Counted from the first letter of the stretch, positions 28,686 through 37,853 are shown. The stretch: DNA of 64,000 nucleotides from Sphingobacterium puteale (GCF_003627955.1 NZ_RBWS01000004.1:248001-312000); one strand, 5' to 3'. The notes: generated by a model from the letters alone, not told the origin. Translations and numbers: made by a program.

Positions 28686-30728
28686 ATGATACAAAAAGTC
28701 AAATGGGGGACGCTCTCGATCGTCTTAATGATGCTGTCATGTCAGTCCAATAAAAGTAAGGAGAGTCCACAGGAAGTCAGAACCAATTTTTTTGATGTTT
28801 CTGGCATGGATACCACGGTCAATCCTGGCGACAACTTCTTCCAATATGCGAATGGTGCATGGATGAAAAATACCCAGATACCGGCTTCCGAAACGGGCTG
28901 GGGCTCATTTTATATTCTAGCAGATGAAAACCTGCAGAAATTAAAAACAGTATTGGAAAATGCTGCTCAGTCCAACGCCAAGAAGGGATCGGACCAACAG
29001 AAAGCAGGTGATTTTTACGCGAGCGGTATGGATACTGTGGCGATTGACAAGCTGGGAGCCAAGCCAATAGAAGGGACTATTCAAAAAATCAATGCATTAA
29101 AAAATGTTGATGAATTGATCGCCTATGCGGCTGATGGATTCAAAGAAGGGGATGGAGACCTTTTTAGTTTCTATGTAGCAGCCGATGATCGGATCAGCAC
29201 TAAAAATGCGCTTCAGTTTTTTCAGGGTGGCCTGAACCTACCTGAGGCTAGCTATTATCTGGATCAGGACGATAAAGCCAAAAAGATTCGGGAAGCTTAT
29301 GTAGCCTATTTGGTTAAATTGTTCGGGTTGATTGGTGAGGGAGCAACTGCACAGAAATCTGCGGAAGAGGTACTCAAATTGGAGACGGAAATCGCGAAAT
29401 CCCATTTAACACCCGTTGAATTGCGGGATCCGATCAAAAACTATAATAAGTTTGCCGTTCAGGATTTTCAGAAACAAACCCCAAATTTGAATTGGAAAGA
29501 TATTCTTGGGCGATTGGAGGTGAAAACTGATACAATTTTGGTACAGCAACCTAAGTTCTACCTCGCCTTAAATAATTTGTTGAAATCACAGCCTGTAGAT
29601 ATTTGGAAAACAAAACTAAAGGCTGATTTGGCTAATGCTTCGGCAACTGCGCTAAGCAAGGAATTTCGAGATGCTAAGTTTGAATTATTCGGCAAGACGC
29701 TGAATGGGCAGAAACAACAAAAAGAGCGTTGGAAATTAATGGTGAGCTCAGCAGATGAAAACCTGGGCGAAATCGTGGGTAAGCTTTATGTGGATGACTA
29801 CTTTAAACCGGAAGCAAAGCAACGCATGATGGAACTGGTCGATAATTTACAAAAAGTCTACAAGACCAGAATCGAGAAATTAGACTGGATGACACCGGAA
29901 ACCAAGAAAAAAGCGATCGGAAAATTAGAAGCTTTTGTCAAGAAAATCGGTTATCCAGAAAAATGGAAAGATTATAGCGATGTAGAAGTTGCAAAAGATA
30001 CGTATTACGCCAATTTGCAATCTTCGGCTAAGCATGCCTATAAGGAGATGGTTGCTAAAATAAACAAGCCTGTCGACAAGAAGGAATGGCTGATGACCAC
30101 ACCGACTGTAAACGCTTATTATAATCCTCCGTACAATGAGATTGTATTTCCGGCGGGCATCCTACAGTTTCCATTCTTTGATGCCAATGCGGACGATGCG
30201 ATCAATTATGGCGCGATTGGTGCTGTCATAGGTCATGAGATGACGCATGGTTTTGATGATCAGGGGCGGCAATATGACAAAGACGGTAACTTAAACGACT
30301 GGTGGACAGCAGTGGATGCCAAGCAGTTTACCGAACGAGCCAATCAGGTCGCAAAATTGTATGGAAGCTTCACTTTATTGGATAATCAACATGTCAATGG
30401 AGAACTGACCTTAGGAGAGAATCTGGCCGATATTGGTGGTTTGAACATCGCTTACGATGCGTTTAAATTGACCAAACAAGGACAGGGAAGCGAGAAGATT
30501 GACGGGTTCACACCTGATCAACGTTTCTTTTTAAGTTTTGCGCAGGTCTGGCGGGTGAAGAGCAGCGACGAGCGTATGCGTTTACGTTTGAAGGTTGACC
30601 CACACAGCCCTGAGCAGTTCCGTGTAAATGGTCCCGTCTATAATATGGAGGCATTTTATAAGGCATTTAATGTACAGCCTACGGCTAAAATGTATGTCGC
30701 GCCAGAAAAAAGAGTTTTAGTTTGGTAA
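28686..30728 (+). CDS. M13 family metallopeptidase, lipoprotein
   Basis: A 680-residue zinc endopeptidase of the neprilysin/PepO family, which cuts oligopeptides outside the cytoplasm. The signal ends in a lipobox (LMMLSC, Cys19), so it is a lipoprotein. M13 hallmarks are NPGDNFFQYANGAW near the start, NAYYNPPYNEIVFPAGILQ, the zinc motif GHEMTHGFDDQG (His517, Glu518, His521) and ENLADIGG with the third ligand Glu578. The end has the usual RVNGPVYNMEAFYKAF. It is transcribed alone. Confidence 0.95.
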   Translation: MIQKVKWGTLSIVLMMLSCQSNKSKESPQEVRTNFFDVSGMDTTVNPGDNFFQYANGAWMKNTQIPASETGWGSFYILADENLQKLKTVLENAAQSNAKKGSDQQKAGDFYASGMDTVAIDKLGAKPIEGTIQKINALKNVDELIAYAADGFKEGDGDLFSFYVAADDRISTKNALQFFQGGLNLPEASYYLDQDDKAKKIREAYVAYLVKLFGLIGEGATAQKSAEEVLKLETEIAKSHLTPVELRDPIKNYNKFAVQDFQKQTPNLNWKDILGRLEVKTDTILVQQPKFYLALNNLLKSQPVDIWKTKLKADLANASATALSKEFRDAKFELFGKTLNGQKQQKERWKLMVSSADENLGEIVGKLYVDDYFKPEAKQRMMELVDNLQKVYKTRIEKLDWMTPETKKKAIGKLEAFVKKIGYPEKWKDYSDVEVAKDTYYANLQSSAKHAYKEMVAKINKPVDKKEWLMTTPTVNAYYNPPYNEIVFPAGILQFPFFDANADDAINYGAIGAVIGHEMTHGFDDQGRQYDKDGNLNDWWTAVDAKQFTERANQVAKLYGSFTLLDNQHVNGELTLGENLADIGGLNIAYDAFKLTKQGQGSEKIDGFTPDQRFFLSFAQVWRVKSSDERMRLRLKVDPHSPEQFRVNGPVYNMEAFYKAFNVQPTAKMYVAPEKRVLVW

Positions 30729-30813
30729 GGGCTTAATCCTTGCTATTCTGTTATTTCGATTGCGCGATAGCGCAAAGGCTGAAAATAATTGAAGGGAAAA
30801 AGATAGATTTATC

Positions 30814-30844
30814 TTTGAATTATGAGAAAAACTAATTACTTTTG
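30814..30844 (+). promoter_or_regulatory. Promoter of rplU-rpmA
   Basis: TTTG (30814-30817), exactly 19 bases, then TACTTTTG (30837-30844): both boxes match the Bacteroidota consensus fully. It lies 34 bases before rplU. Confidence 0.85.
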
Positions 30845-30878
30845 CCCTTCATTTAATAACACATTTAATTAATTAACA

Positions 30879-31190
30879 ATGTACGCAATAGTAAATATAG
30901 CAGGACAGCAATTTAAGGTTGCAAAAGACCAGTTCCTTTTTGTACACCGTTTACAAGGAGATGAAGGCGCTAGTATTGAATTTGACAATGTATTGTTAGC
31001 AGAAGACGGTGGTAAATTTACCATTGGTACACCTAGCGTTGCTGGTGCAAAAGTTTCGGCTAAAATTTTGTCTCATTTAAAAGGCGATAAAGTTATCGTT
31101 TTCAAGAAAAAACGTCGTAAAGGCTACAAAAAGAAAAACGGTCACCGTCAACAATTTTCTAAAATCCAGATCACTGGTATTACGTTATAA
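30879..31190 (+). CDS. rplU: 50S ribosomal protein L21
   Basis: A 103-residue ribosomal protein. The start [18 protein letters not shown] and the RNA-binding end [27 protein letters not shown] are typical of L21, which binds 23S rRNA next to L20. It is first of the conserved rplU-rpmA pair and has a perfect promoter upstream. Confidence 0.98.
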   Translation: MYAIVNIAGQQFKVAKDQFLFVHRLQGDEGASIEFDNVLLAEDGGKFTIGTPSVAGAKVSAKILSHLKGDKVIVFKKKRRKGYKKKNGHRQQFSKIQITGITL

Positions 31191-31233
31191 TTGAATTTTT
31201 AATCAGACATTAGTCTTAAATTAAGATAAAGAA

Positions 31234-31497
31234 ATGGCACACAAAAAAGGTGCGGGTAGTTCTAAGAACGGCCGTGAGTCACATAGCAAGCGTTTAGGTA
31301 TCAAAATCTTCGGTGGTCAACAAGCAATCGCAGGTAACATCATCGTACGCCAACGCGGTACACAACACAATCCTGACACGAATGTTGGTATTGGTAAAGA
31401 CCACACATTGTTCGCTTTAGTAGACGGTAAAGTAGTTTTCCGTAAAAAAGCTAACAATAAATCTTATGTATCTGTAGTTCCTACAGAACAAGCATAA
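31234..31497 (+). CDS. rpmA: 50S ribosomal protein L27
   Basis: An 87-residue protein beginning [16 protein letters not shown], the classical L27 N-terminus, which reaches the peptidyl-transferase centre. [29 protein letters not shown] follows in the usual place, given here in parts: [10 protein letters not shown] and [11 protein letters not shown]. It follows rplU by 43 bases and ends at a strong terminator. There is no Firmicutes-type cleaved N-terminal extension. Confidence 0.98.
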   Translation: MAHKKGAGSSKNGRESHSKRLGIKIFGGQQAIAGNIIVRQRGTQHNPDTNVGIGKDHTLFALVDGKVVFRKKANNKSYVSVVPTEQA

Positions 31498-31518
31498 GGT
31501 TTGCAACAATATTTGAAG

Positions 31519-31547
31519 AAGGCATCAAGCAATTGATGCCTTTTTTT
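31519..31547 (+). terminator. Rho-independent terminator of rplU-rpmA
   Basis: A 10-bp perfect stem AAGGCATCAA/TTGATGCCTT with a 4-base loop and a T tract. Confidence 0.92.
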
Positions 31548-31583
31548 ATGTATGTCCCTTTTATTGTTTAATTTTTTTAAACA

Positions 31584-31613
31584 GCTGCAAAGATTTTGTT
31601 AAAAATCTGCAGC
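31584..31613. other. Intergenic hairpin of unknown role
   Basis: GCTGC, an AA bulge, AGATTTT, loop GTTA, AAAATCT, GCAGC: a 12-bp stem without a T tract. The rest of the 354-base gap to 31901 holds no gene I can support. The words GAGCTGCTTGCTGAG and CCAGCTG recur just downstream. Confidence 0.45.
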
Positions 31614-31901
31614 GTTTCATCTGCCTGGGTACGAGCTGCTTGCTGAGCCGTGCCAGCTGTAACTATGGTGTTTGTTTATAAATTATCCGCTTAACTCCTG
31701 CGATGAATTGTTATTTTCTGTTAAATGTAACTGCTTTGGTACAATTTTTATAAAGGATATGTGTTTTTTAAGCATGCTTGCCCTCTGGGGTTAAGCGCTG
31801 GTGCATATATAATGAGGATATTCCATATGGCCATTAAAATACAAAATGCGAAGCATTCATGGATACATTGAATGCTCATACAACTGAATAATTACTTATA
31901 T

Positions 31902-32645
31902 ATGAAATACAACAAGTTTGGATATGGCCTGTGCGTTGGATTATTTGCCTGTTCATTATATTCCTGTAGTTCGATCTATATGCCCAATGTGCCTTCGGCA
32001 CCTATGTTTACGGAAGCTGGTGAGGTTTATATTTCCGGCAATATAAACACAAAGGCAAACGTTTCTGCAAATCTGGGAGTAGCCGTGACCGATCATGTCG
32101 CTGTCATTGCCAATGGATCTTATTTGGACAATAAATCCAATACGAAAGACTATGCACAGAAAATGGGGGAAGCAGGGATCGGGTACTATACGCGTTTTGG
32201 CCGAAAAAATAATCGTGTATTTGAAGTGTATGGCGGATATGGGCTAGGAACCACGAGTGTAGTTGATAAAAGATCTTCAACCATGGGGCAGGCTATTGTC
32301 GAGACACAGGATATGGATTTTGACAAAGTGTTTGTGCAAGTGAACTTTTCATCGGAAAAGAAAGACGCTCTGAAATTGTTCGGAAATAAACATGATATTG
32401 ACTATGGGACGATTATCAGACTGAGCAATATGCGTATGAAGAACTTCGCTATTGATGGTTTTGCCGTAGCGAAAGAAGATAACATGCTGATTGAACCCAT
32501 ATTTTATACACGGATGGGGCTTGGGAAAGGGTGGAAGTTGCAGTATACGAATGGAATGGTTTTTGGCTTTAAAAGTAATACATATTTAAAAGCGGGTTAC
32601 CCATTGTTTACACTGGGAGTTTTGTATAAATTTGGAGGAAAATAG
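31902..32645 (+). CDS. Unknown lipoprotein, possibly an outer-membrane beta-barrel-like protein
   Basis: I do not recognise a named family. From the ATG at 31902 it has 247 residues; an in-frame ATG at 31872 would put ten residues before the signal. The start MKYNKFGYGLCVGLFACSLYSCSS is a lipoprotein signal with Cys22 as likely lipidated residue. The rest has alternating short strands rich in Gly and aromatic residues (AGIGYYTRFGRK, FEVYGGYGLG, GLGKGWKLQYTNGMVFGFK) and ends LGVLYKFGGK, like a small porin-type barrel. It is followed 5 bases later by another lipoprotein gene, so the two are surely co-transcribed. Confidence 0.75.
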   Translation: MKYNKFGYGLCVGLFACSLYSCSSIYMPNVPSAPMFTEAGEVYISGNINTKANVSANLGVAVTDHVAVIANGSYLDNKSNTKDYAQKMGEAGIGYYTRFGRKNNRVFEVYGGYGLGTTSVVDKRSSTMGQAIVETQDMDFDKVFVQVNFSSEKKDALKLFGNKHDIDYGTIIRLSNMRMKNFAIDGFAVAKEDNMLIEPIFYTRMGLGKGWKLQYTNGMVFGFKSNTYLKAGYPLFTLGVLYKFGGK

Positions 32646-32650
32646 CGGCT

Positions 32651-33241
32651 ATGAGCAAGAAAATTTTATTTGGATGTTTGGTCTTTTTGGTTTTATTCAT
32701 TTCCGGATGTGGTGTGAACCGACAAAAGGCACAGATCGAGAACTTGGCGAAATGTAAGTTTGATGTAGAATCTGTAGACAGTATTCGATTGGCAGGAACA
32801 TCATTGCAGCGTCTGATAAAAAATAATCAGATTGATCTGGGGGCAGCACCCAGTTTGGCTTTGGCCTATTTACGAAAAGATATTCCATTGGATGCGGTTA
32901 TTCGTCTTAAAATTGATAACCCAACCTTGAAGAAGGCGTCAATCAATAAGTTTCAGTATATCATCCTGTATGGCGGTCAACAGCTTGTCGAAGGAATTGT
33001 CAATCAATCCTTACAAATTGAACCCGGGGGATCAACGATGGCCAATGTGCGTATTGCGACCAATATTTATGATCTGTTAGTAAATTCTGACCTGCAAAAT
33101 TTTTTAATGTCCAGTGATGAGAATAAAAAGGGAATATTTACGTTAAAAATTAAACCTTCAATCAATATTGCTGGCCAATCGGTATTCTATCCTGGATATA
33201 TTACCATAGACAAGGCGGTGAGCCGAAAAATCCTGCTATAA
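32651..33241 (+). CDS. Unknown lipoprotein with LEA14-like features
   Basis: A 196-residue lipoprotein: the signal is MSKKILFGCLVFLVLFISGC with Cys20 at the lipobox. The mature part carries VDSIRLAGTSL and IRLKIDNPTLKKASINKFQYI, which recalls the single beta-sandwich of LEA type 2/WHy proteins (NP at a strand turn). This is a weak resemblance only. Linked by a 5-base gap to the preceding lipoprotein gene, it may act with it at the outer membrane. Confidence 0.75.
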   Translation: MSKKILFGCLVFLVLFISGCGVNRQKAQIENLAKCKFDVESVDSIRLAGTSLQRLIKNNQIDLGAAPSLALAYLRKDIPLDAVIRLKIDNPTLKKASINKFQYIILYGGQQLVEGIVNQSLQIEPGGSTMANVRIATNIYDLLVNSDLQNFLMSSDENKKGIFTLKIKPSINIAGQSVFYPGYITIDKAVSRKILL

Positions 33242-33264
33242 AGGATACGGATCAGTAAAGAGAT

Positions 33265-33299
33265 AAAAAGGTTTTCCATGCGCATGGAAAACCTTTTTT
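33265..33299 (+). terminator. Rho-independent terminator of the lipoprotein pair
   Basis: A palindromic stem of up to 17 bp centred at 33281/33282 (AAAAAGGTTTTCCATGC and complement), ending in six T. It is 24 bases after the stop. Confidence 0.9.
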
Positions 33300-33418
33300 G
33301 TTGAAGATTTTTTAATGCACTGTGCTCGGCATAAAGAGCGACAGGTCAATTTGCTAAACCGTTATTATAAAATGGTTATTCGGTTAATAATTAAACTGTA
33401 ATAAAAAAGTTATAGTGC

Positions 33419-33437
33419 CAAAGTGTAAAGTATACAC
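33419..33437. promoter_or_regulatory. Putative operator of the GMC oxidoreductase operon, shared with pfkA
   Basis: CAAAGTGTAAAGTATACAC contains AGTGTA, 5 bases, TACACC, and matches the site upstream of pfkA (9897-9915, minus strand) at 17 of 19 positions; both differences are A/G. It ends 38 bases before the start of the first gene. A likely -7 box TATTTTAG (33447-33454) follows 9 bases later, so the site covers the -33 region. Confidence 0.6.
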
Positions 33438-33475
33438 CTTATTTTATATTTTAGTCTTTAAATAGAAACCTAAAT

Positions 33476-34444
33476 ATGTTAAAAAGATTCTTAATTCCTG
33501 TTTTACTGTTTGCTGGAGTACATGCCATTGCTCAAAACAAGTTGGATTCTTATGAGCAGACCATTGCGGGAACCAATCTTTCGTTTAAAATGGTAGCTAT
33601 CCCGGGCGGAAGCTTTAAAATGGGATCTATATCTGGCGGTAAGGAAGATGAAAAGCCAGCGCACGAGGTTAAGCTCGACCCTTTTTGGATGGGACAGTAT
33701 GAAGTAACCTGGGACTTGTTTGAACCCTTTTTGTACAAAGATTATGAAATTGCGAAAAGTAAGGATGGTAAGGTTGCTCCGGAAATAGACGCCGTAACCC
33801 GCCCTACGAAGCCCTATCTTGACATGACATTTGGTTTTGGTAAAGAGGGGCATCCCGCACTTGCTATGACCCACTATAATGCGATTCAATTCTGCAAGTG
33901 GTTATATGTTCGTACTGGGGTGTTTTATCGTCTTCCTACGGAGGCAGAGTGGGAATATGCGGCTCGTGGTGGTGCGAAGACGGCTTATTTTTTCGGCGAC
34001 AACGATACGCAATTAGGAGAATATGCCTGGTTTAAGGATAATGCTGACCAAAAAACGCATGTGGTAGGAGAGAAAAAGCCAAATCCTTGGGGCCTTTACG
34101 ATATCTATGGAAATGTGGGGGAATGGACCTACGACCAATATAAGGCTGATAGCTATGCAGAAGGTAAGGATAAGGTATTGATTAATCCTGTTGTTGTTCC
34201 TACGACATTGTATCCCAATGTTGTCCGAGGTGGTGCATTTGACAGTGCCGCTGCTGATCTGCGCTCGGCTGCCCGTGGTGCATCGGATCCTATATGGAAA
34301 CAATTGGACCCGCAGGTCCCCAAAAGTAATTGGTGGTTCCCCGAGGCCCCCTTCGTTGGTATGCGTTTAGTTAGACCGGTAAATCCCCCTAGTCATGAAG
34401 AGATTATGGCTTATTATGATAAAAAACCAATTAAAGATTTTTAA
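33476..34444 (+). CDS. Exported SUMF1/FGE-fold protein lacking the formylglycine-generating cysteines
   Basis: A 322-residue protein with a Sec signal (MLKRFLIPVLLFAGVHAIAQ) and a single FGE-sulfatase (SUMF1) domain. Visible landmarks are IPGGSFKMGS, HEVKLDPFWMGQYEVTW, YRLPTEAEWEYAARGG, NPWGLYDIYGNVGEWT, VVRGGAFDS and FVGMRLVRP. The active-site cysteine pair of true formylglycine-generating enzymes is absent: where CxRxx is expected it reads RSAARGASDP, and the only mature Cys is in FCKWL. No sulfatase gene is nearby. A structural or ligand-binding role in the periplasm is likelier; GldJ/GldK-like gliding proteins share the fold, but the context does not fit them. It is the first gene of the eight-gene operon. 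Confidence 0.85.
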   Translation: MLKRFLIPVLLFAGVHAIAQNKLDSYEQTIAGTNLSFKMVAIPGGSFKMGSISGGKEDEKPAHEVKLDPFWMGQYEVTWDLFEPFLYKDYEIAKSKDGKVAPEIDAVTRPTKPYLDMTFGFGKEGHPALAMTHYNAIQFCKWLYVRTGVFYRLPTEAEWEYAARGGAKTAYFFGDNDTQLGEYAWFKDNADQKTHVVGEKKPNPWGLYDIYGNVGEWTYDQYKADSYAEGKDKVLINPVVVPTTLYPNVVRGGAFDSAAADLRSAARGASDPIWKQLDPQVPKSNWWFPEAPFVGMRLVRPVNPPSHEEIMAYYDKKPIKDF

Positions 34445-34473
34445 AAAAATAAAATAATCAATATAAAACTATT

Positions 34474-35787
34474 ATGGAAAATCTAGAAAGAAGAGATTTT
34501 ATTAAAACTTCTGCCATGGTTGCTGGCGGCGCCATGTTAAGTTCGCTGCCTTTATCTGGAGCCTATGCTGCTGGTTCCGATGTGATCAAAGTAGCTTTAG
34601 TAGGCTGTGGAGGTAGGGGGACAGGGGCTACATTTGATGCGCTAAGTTCGGGAGCGAACATCAAAGTTGTTGCTTTGGCTGATGCATTTAAAGATAATTT
34701 AGATAGTACATATAATACCCTTAAGGAAAAATGGCAAGATAAAATTGACGTCAGCGACAACCATAAATTTGTAGGTTTTGACGCCTATAAAGAGGCAATC
34801 AAATTGGCAGATGTGGTTATTCTGGCTACGCCCCCGGGATTTAGGCCAGCACATTTTGAAGAAGCAATCCGTCAGGGAAAACATGTTTTCATGGAAAAAC
34901 CTGTTGCTGTGGATATTCCCGGAGTGCAACAAGTTATCCGTGCTGCCGCTGAAGCAAAACGCAAAAAATTGAATGTTGTCGTAGGTTTGCAACGTCGTTA
35001 TCAAACGAATTACCGTGAGGCCATTAAACGTATTCACGATGGTGCAATCGGTGATGTAACTTCGGGACAGGTGTATTGGAATTCAGGTGGGGTATGGGTA
35101 CGCCCACGTAAGCCTGAGCAAACAGAAATGGAGTATCAAATGCGCAATTGGTACTATTTCAACTGGTTATGCGGTGACCATATTGTTGAACAGCACGTAC
35201 ACAATATTGATATTGCAAACTGGGTGAAAGGTTCTTATCCGGTATCTATCCAGGGAACTGGAAGCAGGGCGCACCGTACAGGCAAAGAATATGGTGAGAT
35301 CTACGATAATTTTGCGCTGGAATTAACCTATGCGGACAACAGTGTGGTATATAGCCAATGTAGACATTTTGAAGGAATACAAAATCGTGTTGATGAGCAG
35401 TTTCAGGCAACAAAAGGCCGTGTATACCTTTCTGCCGGTGGACAAGCCATATTGTATGATTGGAAAGGTAAAGAAATCTATCGTCATGATGCGAAAGGTA
35501 ACCCTAACCCTTATCAACAGGAACATAAAGAACTTTTCGCAGCAATTGCTAACGGAGAGTATAAGTTTGACAATGCGGAGTACGGTGCCTACAGTACTTT
35601 AACTGGTATCATTGGCCGTATTGCTTGTTATACAGGTAAGGTCATCAAATGGGATGAGGCATTGAAATCAACGATCAAATTAGGTCCGGATGTCTTGGCT
35701 TGGGATGCAAAACCGAAGTTATTGCCGGATACCGAAGGTTTTTATGCTGTAGCTAATCCTGGTCAAAATACCAACCTTTATATTTAA
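34474..35787 (+). CDS. Tat-exported Gfo/Idh/MocA family oxidoreductase 1
   Basis: A 437-residue NAD(P)-dependent sugar-oxidoreductase family protein. The N-terminus LERRDFIKTSAMVAGG is a twin-arginine signal, so it is folded with cofactor before export. The Rossmann loop is VALVGCGGRGTGA, the catalytic EKP motif is VFMEKPVAV, and CGDHIVEQHVHNIDIANW supplies conserved His. Related Bacteroidota proteins include GH109-type glycosidases and enzymes that oxidise or reduce C3 of glycosides; I cannot tell which applies. It follows the SUMF1 gene by 29 bases, and apbE begins 13 bases after it. Confidence 0.9.
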   Translation: MENLERRDFIKTSAMVAGGAMLSSLPLSGAYAAGSDVIKVALVGCGGRGTGATFDALSSGANIKVVALADAFKDNLDSTYNTLKEKWQDKIDVSDNHKFVGFDAYKEAIKLADVVILATPPGFRPAHFEEAIRQGKHVFMEKPVAVDIPGVQQVIRAAAEAKRKKLNVVVGLQRRYQTNYREAIKRIHDGAIGDVTSGQVYWNSGGVWVRPRKPEQTEMEYQMRNWYYFNWLCGDHIVEQHVHNIDIANWVKGSYPVSIQGTGSRAHRTGKEYGEIYDNFALELTYADNSVVYSQCRHFEGIQNRVDEQFQATKGRVYLSAGGQAILYDWKGKEIYRHDAKGNPNPYQQEHKELFAAIANGEYKFDNAEYGAYSTLTGIIGRIACYTGKVIKWDEALKSTIKLGPDVLAWDAKPKLLPDTEGFYAVANPGQNTNLYI

Positions 35788-35800
35788 CAGCTGTGCGGCA

Positions 35801-36823
35801 ATGGGGCTAAAGAGGGAAATCTGCTGTATATTCTTTTTTATGATTGGGTTGCTTGCTGCGCAGGCACAAACTGGTTCAAAAGAGTTAAATAGGATTCGCC
35901 TGGAAGGCCCCGCGCAGGGCACACAATTTCACATCACTTATTTCGCGCCGGATAGTGTTGTCAAGCGGTCGGAAGTTGATAGCATCTTGAGAATCATTGA
36001 TCTATCCATGTCGGTCTATCGCAAGGATTCAAAGATATCGCTGTTCAACCAGGATACGGTACAACATATCGAAATGGATAAGCATATGGTGCATGTCATC
36101 GCCGCTTCATTCCGATACAACAAACTATCTAAAGGCCAATTCGATATTACCATTGCCCCATTGGTCAACCTTTGGGGCTTCGGTGTAAAAAAAAGCCCGG
36201 TTGCACCCGATTCGGCGACCGTCTATCAGGCAAAGCAATTTGTCGGTATGCATAACCTCAAGGTCAGGGGCAATCAGCTGATCAAGAAAAAACCGGGTGT
36301 TAAAATTGACGTCAATGGTATCGCACAGGGCTATACGGTGGATGTGCTGGCAGATTATCTAAAATATAAAGGACTGTCTGATTACATGGTGGAAGTTGGG
36401 GGTGAAATCCGAGTTTCGGGAACAGCTCCCGGGCAACAGGGCTTTTCAATCGGTATTGTACAACCCGATGGAAGTAAACAGGAAGAGACTATGACGGCCG
36501 TTGTGCAGCTCCGGTCCGGGGCGTTAACTACGGCCGGTAGTTTTGAGAAGTTTATTAAATATAAAGATAAAAGACTGGGACACCACATAGACCCCATTTC
36601 AGGGTTTCCCTATACGACCAGCATCTTAAGTGTTACGGTGTACGCCGGAACAGCCATAGATGCCGATGCCCTGGACAATTACTTTATGAGCATGGAACCC
36701 ACTGAAATTATTGCTAAAGCCAAAAAGCTGAAAGATGTGGAAGTTTTTGTTATCTACAAAAATAAAAACCAGTCCATTCAGACGATTTATTCGGATGGAT
36801 TTGGTAAATTATTTAAAAATTAA
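35801..36823 (+). CDS. apbE: FAD:protein FMN transferase, ApbE family
   Basis: A 340-residue exported enzyme that attaches FMN covalently to a Ser or Thr of target proteins using FAD. A hydrophobic signal ending near AQAQT is present, without a lipobox at the usual site. ApbE landmarks are MSVYRKDSKISLFNQ, KGQFDITIAPLVNLWGFG, IDVNGIAQGYTVD, VEVGGEIRVSG, HHIDPISGFP and the metal site AIDADALDNYFMSM. Usual targets are NqrC/RnfG-type FMN-binding domains, but none is encoded in this window. Its place inside an oxidoreductase operon suggests that an exported flavoprotein in this pathway is its target. Confidence 0.93.
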   Translation: MGLKREICCIFFFMIGLLAAQAQTGSKELNRIRLEGPAQGTQFHITYFAPDSVVKRSEVDSILRIIDLSMSVYRKDSKISLFNQDTVQHIEMDKHMVHVIAASFRYNKLSKGQFDITIAPLVNLWGFGVKKSPVAPDSATVYQAKQFVGMHNLKVRGNQLIKKKPGVKIDVNGIAQGYTVDVLADYLKYKGLSDYMVEVGGEIRVSGTAPGQQGFSIGIVQPDGSKQEETMTAVVQLRSGALTTAGSFEKFIKYKDKRLGHHIDPISGFPYTTSILSVTVYAGTAIDADALDNYFMSMEPTEIIAKAKKLKDVEVFVIYKNKNQSIQTIYSDGFGKLFKN

Positions 36824-36838
36824 TCAACTATAAACAAA

Positions 36839-37762
36839 ATGAAAAGATCTGATTTTATTAAAAGTGGCCTTTTGGCTGCTGGAGCCGGATTATCTGGGCA
36901 CACATTTGCCTCAACAAATCAAAATGCAACCAATATGATGGATAAAGGAAAGACATTTAATCTAAATTATGCACCCCATCAAGGGATGTTCAAGAATCAT
37001 GCAGGGGACAATTTTCTTGACGAAATTCGTTACATGTATGATTTGGGATTTCGTGGAATTGAAGACAATGGCTATCTCGGCCGGACATTAGATGAGCAAA
37101 AGAAAATAGGTGAACTACTGGCCAAATTGGGGATGACCATGGGTGTATTTGTGGTTGATGGCGGCCAAAACTGGATGCCTTCCTTGGCGACAGGAAAACA
37201 GGAGTTTTTGGATAAATTTGTCGAAACATGCCATAAGTCTGTCGAAGCAGCCAAACGCTGTAACGCAAAATGGCTTACGGTAGTGCCCGGATTCTACGAA
37301 CGTAGACTTCCTTGGGGAAACCAATTCGCCAATATTCTTACCGCGATGCGTAAAGGAGCGGAGATCTTTGAACCCCATGGACTAGTGATGGTGCTTGAAA
37401 CCTTAAGTGATACCCCGGAGTTATTTTTGCAACAGACACACGAAACCTATGCTTTGTGTAAAGCCGTGAATAGCCCTTCTTGTAAAATCTTGTATGATAT
37501 CTATCACATGCAACGTACCGAGGGCGATTTAATCGCAAACATAAACCGTTGCTGGGATGAAATCGCTTATATACAGATCGGGGATAATCCAGGCCGTAAA
37601 GAGCCAACTACGGGCGAAATTAATTATAAAAATGTATTTAAACACATTCATAGTAAGGGATATAGGGGCGTAATGGGGATGGAGCATGGTAATTCTAAGC
37701 CCGGCAAAGAGGGCGAGGACAGATTGGTGGCCGCATACCGCGAAGTAGATAGCTTTTTGTAA
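36839..37762 (+). CDS. Exported hydroxypyruvate-isomerase-like TIM-barrel protein
   Basis: A 307-residue protein of the xylose-isomerase-like TIM-barrel superfamily (AP endonuclease 2 fold), closest in pattern to hydroxypyruvate isomerase. The start KRSDFIKSGLLAAGAGL resembles a Tat signal with a Lys-Arg pair. Metal-site motifs are MVLETLSD (Glu), KILYDIYHMQ (Asp, His), YIQIGDNPGRKEPTTGEINY (His-Gln region) and GVMGMEHG (Glu). Relatives in glycoside pathways act as isomerases, epimerases or lyases on keto sugars; that would fit here, but the reaction is not shown. It follows apbE by 15 bases. Confidence 0.85.
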   Translation: MKRSDFIKSGLLAAGAGLSGHTFASTNQNATNMMDKGKTFNLNYAPHQGMFKNHAGDNFLDEIRYMYDLGFRGIEDNGYLGRTLDEQKKIGELLAKLGMTMGVFVVDGGQNWMPSLATGKQEFLDKFVETCHKSVEAAKRCNAKWLTVVPGFYERRLPWGNQFANILTAMRKGAEIFEPHGLVMVLETLSDTPELFLQQTHETYALCKAVNSPSCKILYDIYHMQRTEGDLIANINRCWDEIAYIQIGDNPGRKEPTTGEINYKNVFKHIHSKGYRGVMGMEHGNSKPGKEGEDRLVAAYREVDSFL

Positions 37763-37853
37763 TATTTTAATAGTGTACTATTGACAATTAGATTTAATTT
37801 CTTAAATTGAGCAGGTAAAACCAATTAGTAGTATTGTAAAACACCATTTTTTT

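Noticed and set aside
33476-34444. Gliding-motility lipoprotein GldJ/GldK
   Set aside because: The SUMF1 fold fits, but there is no lipobox, no other gld gene is near and the operon is metabolic.
33476-34444. True formylglycine-generating enzyme
   Set aside because: The catalytic cysteine pair is absent and no sulfatase is nearby.
37771-37784. AATAGTGTACTATT as another copy of the shared operator
   Set aside because: Only the AGTGTA half matches; the second half and the flanks differ from the 19-bp motif.
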